Shown: one piece after another, positions 9,031 to 18,030 of the stretch
How positions within the stretch are numbered: position 1 is the first letter of the stretch
Layout of the letters: every line of letters begins with the position of its first letter
Source of the DNA: Ramlibacter sp. WS9
Lineage (GTDB): Bacteria; Pseudomonadota; Gammaproteobacteria; Burkholderiales; Burkholderiaceae_C
DNA: 64,000 nucleotides
NCBI RefSeq assembly: GCF_003797765.1
Contig: NZ_RKMB01000023.1
Span: forward strand, 35,264 to 99,263
Direction: 5' to 3'
Made by a program: the position numbers and the translations under genes
Notes under the pieces: model-generated
Told to the model about the DNA's origin: nothing
The model's input: only the letters and a program-made list of their open reading frames with translations
Databases searched by the model: none

Positions 9031-11331
9031 TTATTGCATGAACCCGATGTTGCGCGCCTCGCGCACCTCGGGCTTGATGCGATGCTCGGCTTCGAGCTGC
9101 TCCAGGAACTCGGCGACGGTGAATTCCGCCGCGAGGATGTCGACCTGGCGTTTCACCGCGGCAAAGTCGCCGGGGCAAAGCTGGTCCAGCTTCGCCAGGC
9201 GCGCCCTCGTTTCCGGCGTGAGCAATTCGGCGTCGCCGGCCAGCGCCTCGGTCACGAACATCTTTTCGCGTTGCGGCCCCGTCAGCGGCTTGAAGCGGAT
9301 CTTGAACGTGAAGCGCCGCAGCGCCGCCTGGTCGATGCGGTCCATCAGGTTGGTGGTGCAAACGAAGATGCCGTTGAAGCGCTCCATGCCTTGCAGCATC
9401 TCGTTGACTTCAGTCACCTCATAGGTGCGCTGCGCGCCGCGCCTGTCCTGCAGGAAGCTGTCGGCCTCGTCCAGCAGCAGCACCGCCTTCTCGCTCTCGG
9501 CCTCGCGAAACATGCCGGCCATGTTCTGCTCGGTCTCGCCGACGAACTTGCTCATCAGGTCGCTGGCCTGCTTGATGAGGAGCGGCTTGTCCAGGCTCTT
9601 GGCGATGTGCTCGGCCAGCGCGGTCTTGCCGGTGCCGGGTGCGCCGTAGAAGCACAGCGTGCCGTGGCCGCGCGCCTTGAGCGCCGCCACGATGCGTGGC
9701 AGCTCGAAGCGCGTTTCGACATTCAGCATTTCCAGGTCGTACGTCGTCACGCTGCGGCGCGTGCCGGCGTCGTGGGCACGATTGCCCAGTGCCTGGTCCG
9801 AGTTGCGCAGTTGCCGCTCGATCAGGCTCTCCATCGAGCTGCCGTCGGCGCTGGCCAGCCCGGCAAAGCGTACCGCGGTGCGAATCTGTGCCGGCGTCAA
9901 CCCCTTTCGTTCGGTCAGCTTGCCGACGAAGGCGTCCGTCACGGCCACGCCTTCCAGCGTCTTGCGCACCAGGCCTTCGCGCGCACCGGGCGGCGGCGAC
10001 TTCAATTCGAGGTGATAGGCGAAGCGGCGGCGGAAGGCCGGGTCGATCTGCTCGATGCGATTGGTGACCCAGATCGTGGGCACGGCGTTCGATTCCAGGA
10101 TCTGGTTGACCCACGCCTTGCCGCTGACGCTGCTCGTCGGTGGCGCCACCACCTGCTCGGCGCGCGCCATCAGTTGCGCGGCCTCACTGGAGATCGGGGG
10201 AAACACATCCTCGACCTCGTCGAACAACAGCGCGGCCTGCGCGCTGCCCTTGAGGAACACCTGCGCGATCTGAAGCGAGCGGTAGCGGTCGCGGCCGGAG
10301 AGGGAATTGCCGTCTCGGTCCGCATATTCCACTTCGAAAAGCTCCAGCCCCGCCGCCTGCGCGACGACTTTCGCCAGCTCGGTCTTGCCGGTGCCGGGCG
10401 GGCCGTAGAGCAGCACGTTGACGCCGGGCTCCTTGCGGGAGACGGCATTCTTCAGCAGCGAGCACAGCACCTGCGCGTCTTCTTCCACGAAGCTGAAGTC
10501 GTGCAGCGCCAGCGCGCTCTTGGCCGAGGGCCGCGTGAATACCGCCATCAGCTCGTTCTGGTCCCGGTACTCGCGCATCAACACCGGCGGCAGCTTTTCG
10601 CTCACCTTCATCAGGTCGGCCAGGTCGGTGATGTTGTGCTCGGAGATCAGGTTCTCGACCAGGCCGATGCGCTCCAGCCGCGAGCCTGCGCGCAGCGCTT
10701 CGCCGACTTCCGTGGCGTTGACGCCGGCGATCTCGGCGATGGCGGCATAGGCCTCGGGCGCGTTGTTGACCTTGAACTCGACCAGGATGCTGCGCAAGTC
10801 GCGCTGGTACCGGGCCAGCGTGCCATACAAGAGCAAGGCCCGCTCGGCCTTGTTCAATTGCAACAGGCCGGAAAGCGCGTCGATGTTCTTTTCGACCAGC
10901 GTGGAGTGCTTCTTCAGTGCGTTGGTCAGCCAGTCGCCGGTGACGGACAACACCGACAACAGGTCCTTGGGCTGGTCCTTCGCGTATTCGTCCAGATAGA
11001 AGAACAGCGTTCCTTCTTCATAGGGGCCACGCCAGACACCGTGCCGGTCCAGGAATTCCTGTGTGGTGAGAGATTCGTGGCCACGCCAGAACTCGTTGTC
11101 CTTGCAGCGGCGCGTGAGGAACTCGCGCAGGCGGGCCAGCGCCGGGGCCGGCCAGACCAGGTGCCGCCCAGCCAGCGACAGCAAGCCATTGAGATCGCGC
11201 CGTACGTTGAACTTGCCGCCCTGCTTGGCCGCGAGCGTCAACACGAAATGCGAGCACATCAGGTCCAGCACCGGCGCGTCTTTCAGACCCGGTGAGGGAA
11301 GTACCTGCACATCCACCGAACGCTTGACCAT
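9031..11331 (-). CDS. Double-domain AAA+ ATPase
   Basis: About 766 residues from the ATG at 11329-11331, which has GGAGG nine bases upstream; the frame stays open further but would overlap the divergent gene. Two ATPase modules follow an alpha-helical N-terminal half: module 1 with LLYGPPGTGKTELAK and a LLFDEVEDVFPP Walker B, module 2 with CFYGAPGTGKTALAEH and LLLDEADSFLQDR. The order resembles p48/spastin-like remodelling ATPases. The substrate is unknown and no partner gene is adjacent. It is divergent from the threonine ammonia-lyase. Confidence 0.85.
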   Translation of the reverse strand: MVKRSVDVQVLPSPGLKDAPVLDLMCSHFVLTLAAKQGGKFNVRRDLNGLLSLAGRHLVWPAPALARLREFLTRRCKDNEFWRGHESLTTQEFLDRHGVWRGPYEEGTLFFYLDEYAKDQPKDLLSVLSVTGDWLTNALKKHSTLVEKNIDALSGLLQLNKAERALLLYGTLARYQRDLRSILVEFKVNNAPEAYAAIAEIAGVNATEVGEALRAGSRLERIGLVENLISEHNITDLADLMKVSEKLPPVLMREYRDQNELMAVFTRPSAKSALALHDFSFVEEDAQVLCSLLKNAVSRKEPGVNVLLYGPPGTGKTELAKVVAQAAGLELFEVEYADRDGNSLSGRDRYRSLQIAQVFLKGSAQAALLFDEVEDVFPPISSEAAQLMARAEQVVAPPTSSVSGKAWVNQILESNAVPTIWVTNRIEQIDPAFRRRFAYHLELKSPPPGAREGLVRKTLEGVAVTDAFVGKLTERKGLTPAQIRTAVRFAGLASADGSSMESLIERQLRNSDQALGNRAHDAGTRRSVTTYDLEMLNVETRFELPRIVAALKARGHGTLCFYGAPGTGKTALAEHIAKSLDKPLLIKQASDLMSKFVGETEQNMAGMFREAESEKAVLLLDEADSFLQDRRGAQRTYEVTEVNEMLQGMERFNGIFVCTTNLMDRIDQAALRRFTFKIRFKPLTGPQREKMFVTEALAGDAELLTPETRARLAKLDQLCPGDFAAVKRQVDILAAEFTVAEFLEQLEAEHRIKPEVREARNIGFMQ

Positions 11332-11464
11332 GGGGAAAGGCCTCCAGGACCTGTTGCGCGCCCTTACGATAACGCGAGTTGATGCTACATGGAAGACGCT
11401 GATGGTGGGGAAACCCTCAGTTTGTCGGTTTTTCGGGCAGGCCAATCCCGCCGACAATCCCGGC

Positions 11465-12664
11465 ATGATCGAACTCGCTGACATCCGCGCCGCCGCCGCC
11501 CGCCTGCAGGGGCAGGTGCTCGACACCCCCTGTGTGGAATCGCGGACGATTTCCGAAATTGCCGGCGCGCAGGTGTTCCTGAAGTTCGAGAACCTCCAGT
11601 TCACCGCATCGTTCAAGGAGCGCGGCGCCTGCAACAAGCTGGCGCAACTCAGCGATGACGAAAAGAGGAAGGGCGTGATCGCCATGAGCGCGGGCAACCA
11701 TGCCCAAGGCGTGGCCTACCACGCGCACCGGCTGGGCCTGCGCGCCGTGATCGTGATGCCGCGCTTCACGCCGGGCGTGAAGGTGGAGCGCACGCGCAGC
11801 TTTGGCGCCGAGATCGTCCTGCATGGCGACACGCTGGACGAGTCACGCACCCATGCATTGACGCTGGCGGCCAAAGAGCAGCTGACTTTCGTCCACCCCT
11901 ACGACGACGAGGCGATCGTGGCGGGCCAGGGGACGACCGGGATCGAGATGCTGGACGCGGTGCCGGAGCTCGACACGCTGGTGGTCGCGGTGGGCGGCGG
12001 CGGGCTGATCGCCGGGATCGCCGTCGCGGCCAAGGCGCTCAAGCCCGGCATTGAGGTGATCGGCGTTCAGACGCTGCGATTTCCCAACATGTACAACGCC
12101 GTGAAGCACCAGGCGCTGCCGCAGGGTGGCAGCACCATCGCCGAAGGCATCGCGGTGGGCACCCCGGGGCGCATCCCGCAGGCCATCATTGAAAAGTACG
12201 TCGACGACATCGTGCTGGTGGACGAAGGCGACATCGAGCAGGCGATCGTGATGCTGCTGGAGATCGAGAAGACGCTGGTGGAAGGCGCCGGCGCCGCCGG
12301 GCTGGCCGCGCTGCTCAAGTACCCGGAGCGGTTTCGCGGCAAGAAAGTCGGCCTGGTGTTGGGCGGAGGAAACATCGACCCGCTGCTCCTGGCCGCCATC
12401 ATCGAGCGCGGCATGGTTCGGGCCGGCCGGCTCGCGCGGATTCGCGTCAGCGCGCGCGACGTGCCGGGATCGCTCGCCAAGATCACGCACATCGTTAGCG
12501 AAGCGGGCGCCAACATCGACGAGGTGCACCACCAGCGCGCCTTCACCATGCTGGCGGCACAGAATGTGGAGATCGAATTGGTGATCCAGACGCGTGGGCG
12601 CGCCCACATCCAGGGCGTGCTTCATGCCCTGCATGAAGGCGGCTTTGCCGCTCAGGAGCAATGA
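11465..12664 (+). CDS. ilvA: Threonine ammonia-lyase with one ACT domain
   Basis: 399 residues. PLP enzyme deaminating threonine to 2-oxobutanoate and ammonia. The PLP lysine is Lys51 in TASFKERGACNK; the glycine loop is VGGGGLIAG. A C-terminal ACT-like domain (about 325-399, SARDVPGSLAKITHIVSEAGANIDEVHHQR) replaces the two regulatory domains of the long biosynthetic enzyme, so this is the short IlvA/TdcB-plus-ACT type. Whether it is catabolic or feeds isoleucine synthesis cannot be told. Its stop overlaps the start of the thioesterase by 4 bp, so the two are likely co-translated. Confidence 0.9.
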   Translation: MIELADIRAAAARLQGQVLDTPCVESRTISEIAGAQVFLKFENLQFTASFKERGACNKLAQLSDDEKRKGVIAMSAGNHAQGVAYHAHRLGLRAVIVMPRFTPGVKVERTRSFGAEIVLHGDTLDESRTHALTLAAKEQLTFVHPYDDEAIVAGQGTTGIEMLDAVPELDTLVVAVGGGGLIAGIAVAAKALKPGIEVIGVQTLRFPNMYNAVKHQALPQGGSTIAEGIAVGTPGRIPQAIIEKYVDDIVLVDEGDIEQAIVMLLEIEKTLVEGAGAAGLAALLKYPERFRGKKVGLVLGGGNIDPLLLAAIIERGMVRAGRLARIRVSARDVPGSLAKITHIVSEAGANIDEVHHQRAFTMLAAQNVEIELVIQTRGRAHIQGVLHALHEGGFAAQEQ

Positions 12665-13074
12665 TGGCGATGGACAAACAGATCCTGCAATCGGCGCTGG
12701 CCGAGTACTTCGCACCCTGGGTGCAGGCACTGGCGCTCCAGGTGGACAGTTTCGATGCGGACAGCGTCACGGCGCGGCTGCCGCAGAGCGGCGACCTTTC
12801 GCGCGTGGGCGGCATGCTGTGCGGCCAGGCCATGATGGCGGCGGCCGACACGGCAATGGTGCTGGCCCTTATCAATCACTTCGGCGAATTCAGGCCGTGC
12901 ACCACCGTGCAGATGAACACGAGCTTCCTCAAGCCCTTGTCGGGCCAGGACGCATTGGTGCAGGCCCGGGTCCTGCGGGCAGGCAAGTCGCTGGCATTTG
13001 GCGAGATCGACATCCGCGGTGCCAGCGATGGCAAGAGCGTTTGCCGCGCAAGCGTCACCTACGCCCTCTTGTGA
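12661..13074 (+). CDS. PaaI-type hotdog-fold thioesterase
   Basis: 137 residues. Hotdog fold with the central helix segment RVGGMLCGQAMMAAADTAM and the strand TTVQMNTSFLKPL typical of PaaI/YdiI acyl-CoA thioesterases; the catalytic Asp lies in AAADTAM. The ATG at 12661 overlaps the stop of the threonine ammonia-lyase (ATGA). The substrate is unknown; a role in clearing an acyl-CoA formed from 2-oxobutanoate is only a guess from position. Confidence 0.85.
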   Translation: MMAMDKQILQSALAEYFAPWVQALALQVDSFDADSVTARLPQSGDLSRVGGMLCGQAMMAAADTAMVLALINHFGEFRPCTTVQMNTSFLKPLSGQDALVQARVLRAGKSLAFGEIDIRGASDGKSVCRASVTYALL

Positions 13075-13131
13075 GGGCATCGCGGTAAAATCCGCCCAAT
13101 CCCCCGAATTCAAGCATCCGAAGGAATCCCC

Positions 13132-13287
13132 ATGTCCAGCCACGAAGCCCCCCGCACGACCCACGGTGGCGACCAGTATGAGCCCGACGGCGTCGAAGCC
13201 ATCGTGCCGGCGATCCCGATCGTCCTGCCGGTCGTCGGCGGCGTGTTGATGTTCCTGCTGGCGTTCATCGCCATCTACTTGGCCTGA
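13132..13287 (+). CDS. 51-residue single-helix membrane protein
   Basis: Short frame starting at the ATG at 13132 with AAGGA eight bases upstream. Residues 1-23 are hydrophilic (MSSHEAPRTTHGGDQYEPDG). Residues about 24-50 are one hydrophobic helix (IVPAIPIVLPVVGGVLMFLL, then AFIAIYLA). No family is recognised. The strong ribosome-binding site and a clean membrane helix support a real gene. It ends 13 bp into the 3' end of modC on the other strand. Confidence 0.6.
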   Translation: MSSHEAPRTTHGGDQYEPDGVEAIVPAIPIVLPVVGGVLMFLLAFIAIYLA

Positions 13288-14399
13288 GGCCGGTCCGCGG
13301 AAGCGCCCTCCTTCTGCGGCATGATGTGAATCGCCTCCGGGGCGATCGCCAGCCGCAACCAACGGCCGGGCTCGGCCCCCAGTGAGCGCAGCTGGGCAGT
13401 CGACAGATTCAACGTCACCCGTTCCTGCGGCAGGTGTTCCGGCTCCAGCGTGCACAGGCTGGTCTCGCCCAACGCCAACTGCTCCAGAATGCGGCAACGC
13501 AAGACGTTGCGCTCCGCCGCGCCGTCGGCCAGCAGGTCGACCTTTTCGCCGGCCACCACCCAAGTCACCACCGCGCCGTCCACGATCCGGTTCTTGTCGA
13601 CCACCCGCAACCGCACCGCATCGCCATCTCCCCACGTCAGCCGCCCCCAGCCGAGCTCCTGCTTGTGGAAGCGCCCCGCAAAATGGTTGTGGATGCCCAC
13701 CAGCTCCGCGACCCGGGCGTTGCGCGGGCTGGCGAACACGTGGGCGGGCGTTCCCGTCTGCAGCGTCTCGCCCGCGTCGAGGATCACCACCCGGTCGGCC
13801 AGGCGGCGCGCCTCGGCCAGGTCATGCGTCACCACGACCATGGGCGTGGACAAGGTGTGACGCAACGCGGCGAGTTCGCGGTATAGCGATTGCCGCGCGG
13901 GCGCGTCCACGGCGGAGAACGGTTCATCCAGCAACAGCACCTTGGGGTCTCGGGCCAGGGCACGGGCCAGGGCGACACGTTGCTGCTGCCCGCCCGAAAG
14001 CTGGGCCGGGCGCCGCTCTTCCAAGCCGGACAGTCCCAGCCGCTTGAACAGCGCAGCCAGCAGCGCCCCCGATCGGTCGGGCCCCGCCGCAAGCGCGACG
14101 TTCTCCAACGCACTCAGGTGCGGGAACAGCGCGTAGTGCTGGAAAACGAAGCCCGCGTGACGTTGCTGGGGCGACAGGTTCACGCCTCGTTCGCTGTCGA
14201 GCCAGGCTTCGCTCCCCACACTGATGCGCCCTCGCAGAGTCTTGCTCTTGAGCAGCCCCGCCACGGCACGCAGCAGACTGGTCTTGCCGCTGCCGGAAGG
14301 CCCCACCAGCGCCACCAGCTCGCCGGGCGCGCACGCGAATGCGGCGTTCAGGCGCATCGGCGTGGCGTTCTGCAAATCGACTTCGAGCGTGCCCATCAT
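13275..14399 (-). CDS. modC: Molybdate ABC transporter ATP-binding protein ModC
   Basis: 374 residues from the MMGTLEVD start; a second in-frame ATG follows at once. Walker A GPSGSGKTS, signature LSGGQQQRVALARAL, Walker B VLLLDEPFSAVD and the H-loop in VVTHDLAEA are intact. The C-terminal third is a Mop/TOBE-like molybdate-binding domain (LALGETSLCTLEPEHL; RWLRLAIAPEAIHI). It couples ATP hydrolysis to ModAB-mediated molybdate import. It lies 7 bp after modB in the order modA-modB-modC. Confidence 0.93.
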   Translation of the reverse strand: MMGTLEVDLQNATPMRLNAAFACAPGELVALVGPSGSGKTSLLRAVAGLLKSKTLRGRISVGSEAWLDSERGVNLSPQQRHAGFVFQHYALFPHLSALENVALAAGPDRSGALLAALFKRLGLSGLEERRPAQLSGGQQQRVALARALARDPKVLLLDEPFSAVDAPARQSLYRELAALRHTLSTPMVVVTHDLAEARRLADRVVILDAGETLQTGTPAHVFASPRNARVAELVGIHNHFAGRFHKQELGWGRLTWGDGDAVRLRVVDKNRIVDGAVVTWVVAGEKVDLLADGAAERNVLRCRILEQLALGETSLCTLEPEHLPQERVTLNLSTAQLRSLGAEPGRWLRLAIAPEAIHIMPQKEGASADRPQAK

Positions 14400-14406
14400 G
14401 AGTATT

Positions 14407-15075
14407 TCAGCGATCCTGCAAGGGCCGCTTGCGGTCGCCCGCGAACACCAGGCCCACGGCGATAAGGGAGCACGCCACCAGCGCGAGCGCCATGGCATGG
14501 GCTGCCTGCATGTCGAACGCCTGCACGCGGTCGTAGATGGCGATGCTCAGGGTTCGCGTCTCTCCCGGGATGCTGCCCCCCACCATGAGGACCACGCCGA
14601 ATTCGCCCAGCGTGTGCGCCGCCGTGAGGGCCACGCCGGCGAGCAAACCCGGCCAGGCCAGCGGCAGCTCGATCTTCAGGAAGGTGCGCCATGTGCTGAG
14701 CCCGGACACCCACGCCGCTTCACGCAAGGAGTTGGGAATGGCCGCGAACGCGCGCTGTACCGGCTGGACCATGAACGGCAGGTTGACCAGCACGCTGGCG
14801 AGCAAAAGCCCCTGGAAACTGAACACCAGCTGCAAGTCCAGCCGCTCGGCCAGCCAGGCACCGATGGGGGAGGCCTGTCCGAGCGTCAGGAGCAGATAGA
14901 ACCCGATGACGGTGGGCGGCAGCAGCAGCGGCAGCATCAACAAGGCTTCGGCAAACGGTTTGCCGCGCCAGGGCGTGAACGCAAGCCAACGCGCCAGGGC
15001 CACGCCCGGCGGCAACAGAAGTGCGGCCGTCAACACAGCCAGCAGAAGCGAGACGCGGGCGGCTTGCCAATCCAT
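14407..15075 (-). CDS. modB: Molybdate ABC transporter permease ModB
   Basis: 222 residues, standard ModB size, with five to six membrane segments. The EAA loop that docks to ModC is visible (SLREAAWVSGLSTWRTFLKI, then ELPLAWPG). It forms the inner-membrane channel for molybdate. It is 33 bp downstream of modA and 7 bp upstream of modC in one transcription unit. Confidence 0.93.
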   Translation of the reverse strand: MDWQAARVSLLLAVLTAALLLPPGVALARWLAFTPWRGKPFAEALLMLPLLLPPTVIGFYLLLTLGQASPIGAWLAERLDLQLVFSFQGLLLASVLVNLPFMVQPVQRAFAAIPNSLREAAWVSGLSTWRTFLKIELPLAWPGLLAGVALTAAHTLGEFGVVLMVGGSIPGETRTLSIAIYDRVQAFDMQAAHAMALALVACSLIAVGLVFAGDRKRPLQDR

Positions 15076-15108
15076 GGGCGCGATTGTGACCCAGCGCGCC
15101 CAGTGCGT

Positions 15109-15885
15109 TCAGTCGAAGGAGAAGCCGTAACGGCGCAACAGTGCCCGCGCCGGCTCGGTCTGCAAATAGGCGTAGAAGTCCGCCGCCGCCGAGCTGGCGC
15201 CCTTGATCAGTGCCATGCGCTGGCGCAGGGGCTGGTGCAAGCCCTCCGGCAACGCGACATGGCGCGCTAGCCGCGCGACTTCGGGCGCCAGGACCAGGGA
15301 CAAGGCGCTGATGCCGGCCTGCGCTGCACCGCTTGTGACGTACTGAGTGGCTTGTGCGATGTTCTCGCCCATCACGAGCCTGGGTTTGGCGAGCTCCCAC
15401 AAGCCCAGACGCTCCAGCGCCTGCTGCGCGGCCCGGCCATAGGGCGCGTGCTCGGGGTTGGCAATTGCAAAGTGCCCGATCCCGGGCCATGCGGCGCGCA
15501 GCCCCACCAGTCCGGCATCCAACGGGACAGTGGACTGGGCAGGAACCAGCGCAGCGATGCGGCCCAGTGCGTAGAGCGCCCCGCGGTCTCGGGTCAGCCC
15601 GGCGTCGGCCAGCTGGAACACGAAGGCTTCATCAGCCGCCATATAGAGATCCACCGGCAAACCCTGCCGGATCTGCTGCGCGAACTGACCCGACGACCCC
15701 AGGCTGAGCTGGACCTTCTGCCCCGCGTCTCGCTGGTACTGGTCGGCGATGTCGGCAAGCGCAAACTTCAGGTCGCTCGCCGCCGCGACACGCACGGCGG
15801 CCGACCCGCCCGCAGGTCGCGTTTGCGCGATCGCGGTGCCGGCAGCCATGGCCGCCACACCGCCTACGAAGCTTCGTCTATCCAT
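15109..15885 (-). CDS. modA: Molybdate-binding periplasmic protein ModA
   Basis: 258 residues. The N-terminus has a signal with twin Arg (MDRRSFVGGVAAMAAGTAIAQT), so export may be Sec or Tat. The mature part starts AVRVAAASDLKFALADIA, typical of ModA, with the oxyanion-binding segment LGSSGQFAQQIRQG and the YVTSGAAQAGISAL motif. It delivers molybdate to ModBC. No ModE regulator is seen nearby; a cluster of TTGCAT half-sites lies just upstream. Confidence 0.93.
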   Translation of the reverse strand: MDRRSFVGGVAAMAAGTAIAQTRPAGGSAAVRVAAASDLKFALADIADQYQRDAGQKVQLSLGSSGQFAQQIRQGLPVDLYMAADEAFVFQLADAGLTRDRGALYALGRIAALVPAQSTVPLDAGLVGLRAAWPGIGHFAIANPEHAPYGRAAQQALERLGLWELAKPRLVMGENIAQATQYVTSGAAQAGISALSLVLAPEVARLARHVALPEGLHQPLRQRMALIKGASSAAADFYAYLQTEPARALLRRYGFSFD

Positions 15886-15915
15886 CGAGATTCACCTCAT
15901 ACAAGTAAAGACTGT

Positions 15916-15943
15916 CTTGCATAACCTCATGCAAGTTTTGCAT
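15916..15943 (-). promoter_or_regulatory. Three-half-site operator candidate upstream of modA
   Basis: CTTGCAT-AACCTC-ATGCAAG (15916-15935) is a perfect 7-bp inverted repeat, and a third half-site TTGCAT follows at 15938-15943, so the middle ATGCAA can pair with either neighbour. It lies 31-58 bp before the modA start, where a repressor would block transcription. It does not look like the TATATA-type ModE site of enterobacteria. Confidence 0.5.
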
Positions 15944-16000
15944 TGTTTTTGCCCCCTCTGGAAGCCAAGATGCTCCCCCGGTCCCTAAAATTGGTGACCC

Positions 16001-16066
16001 AACCGGCCCGAAAGCCCGGTTTCAAAAGGGAGTCGCTCGCCATCCGAAGCCTGCTCCCTTTTGAAA
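16001..16066 (+). promoter_or_regulatory. Structured 5' leader of pckG
   Basis: TTTCAAAAGGGAG (16020-16032) pairs perfectly over 13 bp with CTCCCTTTTGAAA (16054-16066), 21-nt loop. A smaller hairpin AACCGG/CCGGTT (16001-16006 with 16016-16021) precedes it and overlaps its left arm by 2 nt. The pckG start is 26 nt after the big stem, with AGGAG in between. No U-tract follows, so it is not a plain terminator. It could be an attenuator, an mRNA stabiliser or a protein-binding palindrome. Confidence 0.5.
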
Positions 16067-16091
16067 TCAGGTTTAACTTTAGGAGCTTTGG

Positions 16092-17942
16092 ATGAACTCA
16101 CCGGTGATGCAGGGTCTGAATTTGAACAGCCCCGCCTTCGTGAAGAACGCGAATTTGATCGCCTGGGTGGCCGATATGGCCGCCCTGTGCAAGCCCGACA
16201 GCATCCACTGGTGCGACGGCAGCGAGGACGAATACGACCGCCTGTGCGGCAAGCTGGTCGAAGGCGGCACCTTCAAGAAGCTCGACCCGGTCAAGCGCCC
16301 CAACTCCTACCTGGCCTGCTCCGACCCGAGCGACGTGGCCCGCGTCGAGGACCGCACCTTCATCTGCTCCGAGAAGAAGGAAGACGCCGGCCCCACCAAC
16401 AACTGGATGGCCCCGGCCGAGATGCGCGCCACCCTGCACCCGCTGTTCGACGGCTGCATGCGCGGCCGCACCATGTACGTGGTGCCGTTCTCGATGGGCC
16501 CGCTGGGCTCGCCCATCGCCCACATCGGCATCGAACTCTCCGACAGCCCCTATGTGGCGGTCAACATGAAGATCATGACCCGCATGGGCAAGGCCGTGTG
16601 CGACGTGCTGGGCGTCAACGGCGAGTTCGTGCCCTGCGTGCACACCGTCGGCGCCCCGCTGGAGGCGGGCCAGCAAGACGTGAAGTGGCCCTGCAACAAG
16701 ACCAAGTACATCGTCCACTATCCCGAGACGCGCGAGATCTGGTCGTACGGCTCGGGCTACGGCGGCAACGCGCTGCTGGGCAAGAAGTGCTTCGCGCTGC
16801 GCATCGCCTCCAACATGGGGCGTGACGAAGGCTGGCTGGCCGAGCACATGCTGATCCTGGGCGTGACCAATCCGCAGGGCAAGAAGTACCACGTGGCGGC
16901 GGCTTTCCCCTCCGCTTGCGGCAAGACCAATTTCGCGATGCTGGTCCCGCCCAAGGGCTTCGACGGCTGGAAGGTCACGACCATCGGCGACGACATCGCC
17001 TGGATCAAGCCGGGCACCGACGGCAAGCTCTACGCGATCAACCCGGAAGCGGGTTACTTCGGCGTCGCCCCCGGCACCAACAACGAGACCAACCCCAACT
17101 GCATGGCCAGCCTGGACAAGAACGTCATCTTCACGAACGTGGCGCTGACGGACGACGGCGACGTGTGGTGGGAAGGCATGGGCCCGGCGCCAAGGCACGC
17201 GATCGATTGGCAGGGCAAGGACTGGACCCCCGAGATCGCGAAGGAGACCGGCGCCAAGGCCGCTCACCCGAACTCTCGCTTCACGGTAGCTGCCACCAAC
17301 AACCCGGCGCTGGATCCGGCCTGGGACGACGCCGCCGGCGTGCCGATCGACGCGTTCATCTTCGGCGGCCGCCGCTCGACCACCGTGCCCCTCGTGACCG
17401 AAGGCCGCAACTGGGTGGAAGGCGTGTACATGGCCTCCACCATGGGTTCGGAAACCACCGCGGCCATCACCGGCCAGGTGGGCGTGGTGCGCCGCGACCC
17501 GTTCGCGATGATCGCGTTCTGCGGCTACAACATGTCCGACTACTTCCAGCACTGGCTGAACCTGGGCAAGAAGATCGGCGCGACCGGCGCCACGCTGCCG
17601 CGCATCTTCACCACCAACTGGTTCCGCAAGGGCGAAGACGGCAAGTTCGTCTGGCCCGGCTACGGCGAGAACATGCGCGTTCTCAAGTGGATGATCGACC
17701 GCATCGAAGGCAAGGCCACCGGCACCGACCACCTGTTCGGCGTGAGCCCCACGTATGAAGAGATGAACTGGACCGGCCTGGACTTCAGCGCCGAAAAGTT
17801 CGCCAGCGTCACCAGCATCGACAAGGCGGCTTGGCAGAAGGAGCTGGAACTGCACACCGAGCTGTTCGAGCAGCTCGCTTACCACCTGCCCCAGGAGTTG
17901 AGCGAGACCAAGGCAAAGATCGAGCTGCGCCTCGCGGGCTGA
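16092..17942 (+). CDS. pckG: Phosphoenolpyruvate carboxykinase (GTP)
   Basis: 616 residues, standard for the GTP-dependent class. It converts oxaloacetate to phosphoenolpyruvate, the entry to gluconeogenesis when growing on organic acids. Hallmarks: the kinase P-loop AFPSACGKTNFAM, the substrate-loop segment SYGSGYGGNALLGKKCFALRIAS, FIFGGRRSTTVPLV, and the C-terminal lid NWFRKGEDGKFVWPGYGENMR. The ATG at 16092 has AGGAG upstream. Preceded by a strong leader hairpin and followed by a good intrinsic terminator, so it is probably transcribed alone. Confidence 0.97.
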   Translation: MNSPVMQGLNLNSPAFVKNANLIAWVADMAALCKPDSIHWCDGSEDEYDRLCGKLVEGGTFKKLDPVKRPNSYLACSDPSDVARVEDRTFICSEKKEDAGPTNNWMAPAEMRATLHPLFDGCMRGRTMYVVPFSMGPLGSPIAHIGIELSDSPYVAVNMKIMTRMGKAVCDVLGVNGEFVPCVHTVGAPLEAGQQDVKWPCNKTKYIVHYPETREIWSYGSGYGGNALLGKKCFALRIASNMGRDEGWLAEHMLILGVTNPQGKKYHVAAAFPSACGKTNFAMLVPPKGFDGWKVTTIGDDIAWIKPGTDGKLYAINPEAGYFGVAPGTNNETNPNCMASLDKNVIFTNVALTDDGDVWWEGMGPAPRHAIDWQGKDWTPEIAKETGAKAAHPNSRFTVAATNNPALDPAWDDAAGVPIDAFIFGGRRSTTVPLVTEGRNWVEGVYMASTMGSETTAAITGQVGVVRRDPFAMIAFCGYNMSDYFQHWLNLGKKIGATGATLPRIFTTNWFRKGEDGKFVWPGYGENMRVLKWMIDRIEGKATGTDHLFGVSPTYEEMNWTGLDFSAEKFASVTSIDKAAWQKELELHTELFEQLAYHLPQELSETKAKIELRLAG

Positions 17943-17960
17943 GCGCCTTCCGCCCACAGA

Positions 17961-17987
17961 AAGGCCACCGAGGACGGTGGCTTTTTT
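17961..17987 (+). terminator. Intrinsic terminator of pckG
   Basis: GCCACCG (17964-17970), loop AGGA, CGGTGGC (17975-17981), then six Ts (17982-17987). The stem can be extended by A-U pairs into AAG/CTT. It is 20 bp after the pckG stop. Confidence 0.85.
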
Positions 17988-18030
17988 GCTTTTGGGGGCG
18001 TCAATCAGCAGATGGCCCAAAAACTATTCT

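Noticed and set aside
11332..11697. N-terminal extension of the double AAA+ ATPase
   Set aside because: It would overlap the start of the divergent threonine ammonia-lyase; the ATG at 11331 has a proper GGAGG and begins the plausible protein.
16098..18020. Antisense open frame of about 640 codons opposite pckG
   Set aside because: Shadow of a highly conserved gene; its translation is low-complexity and lacks any recognisable motif.
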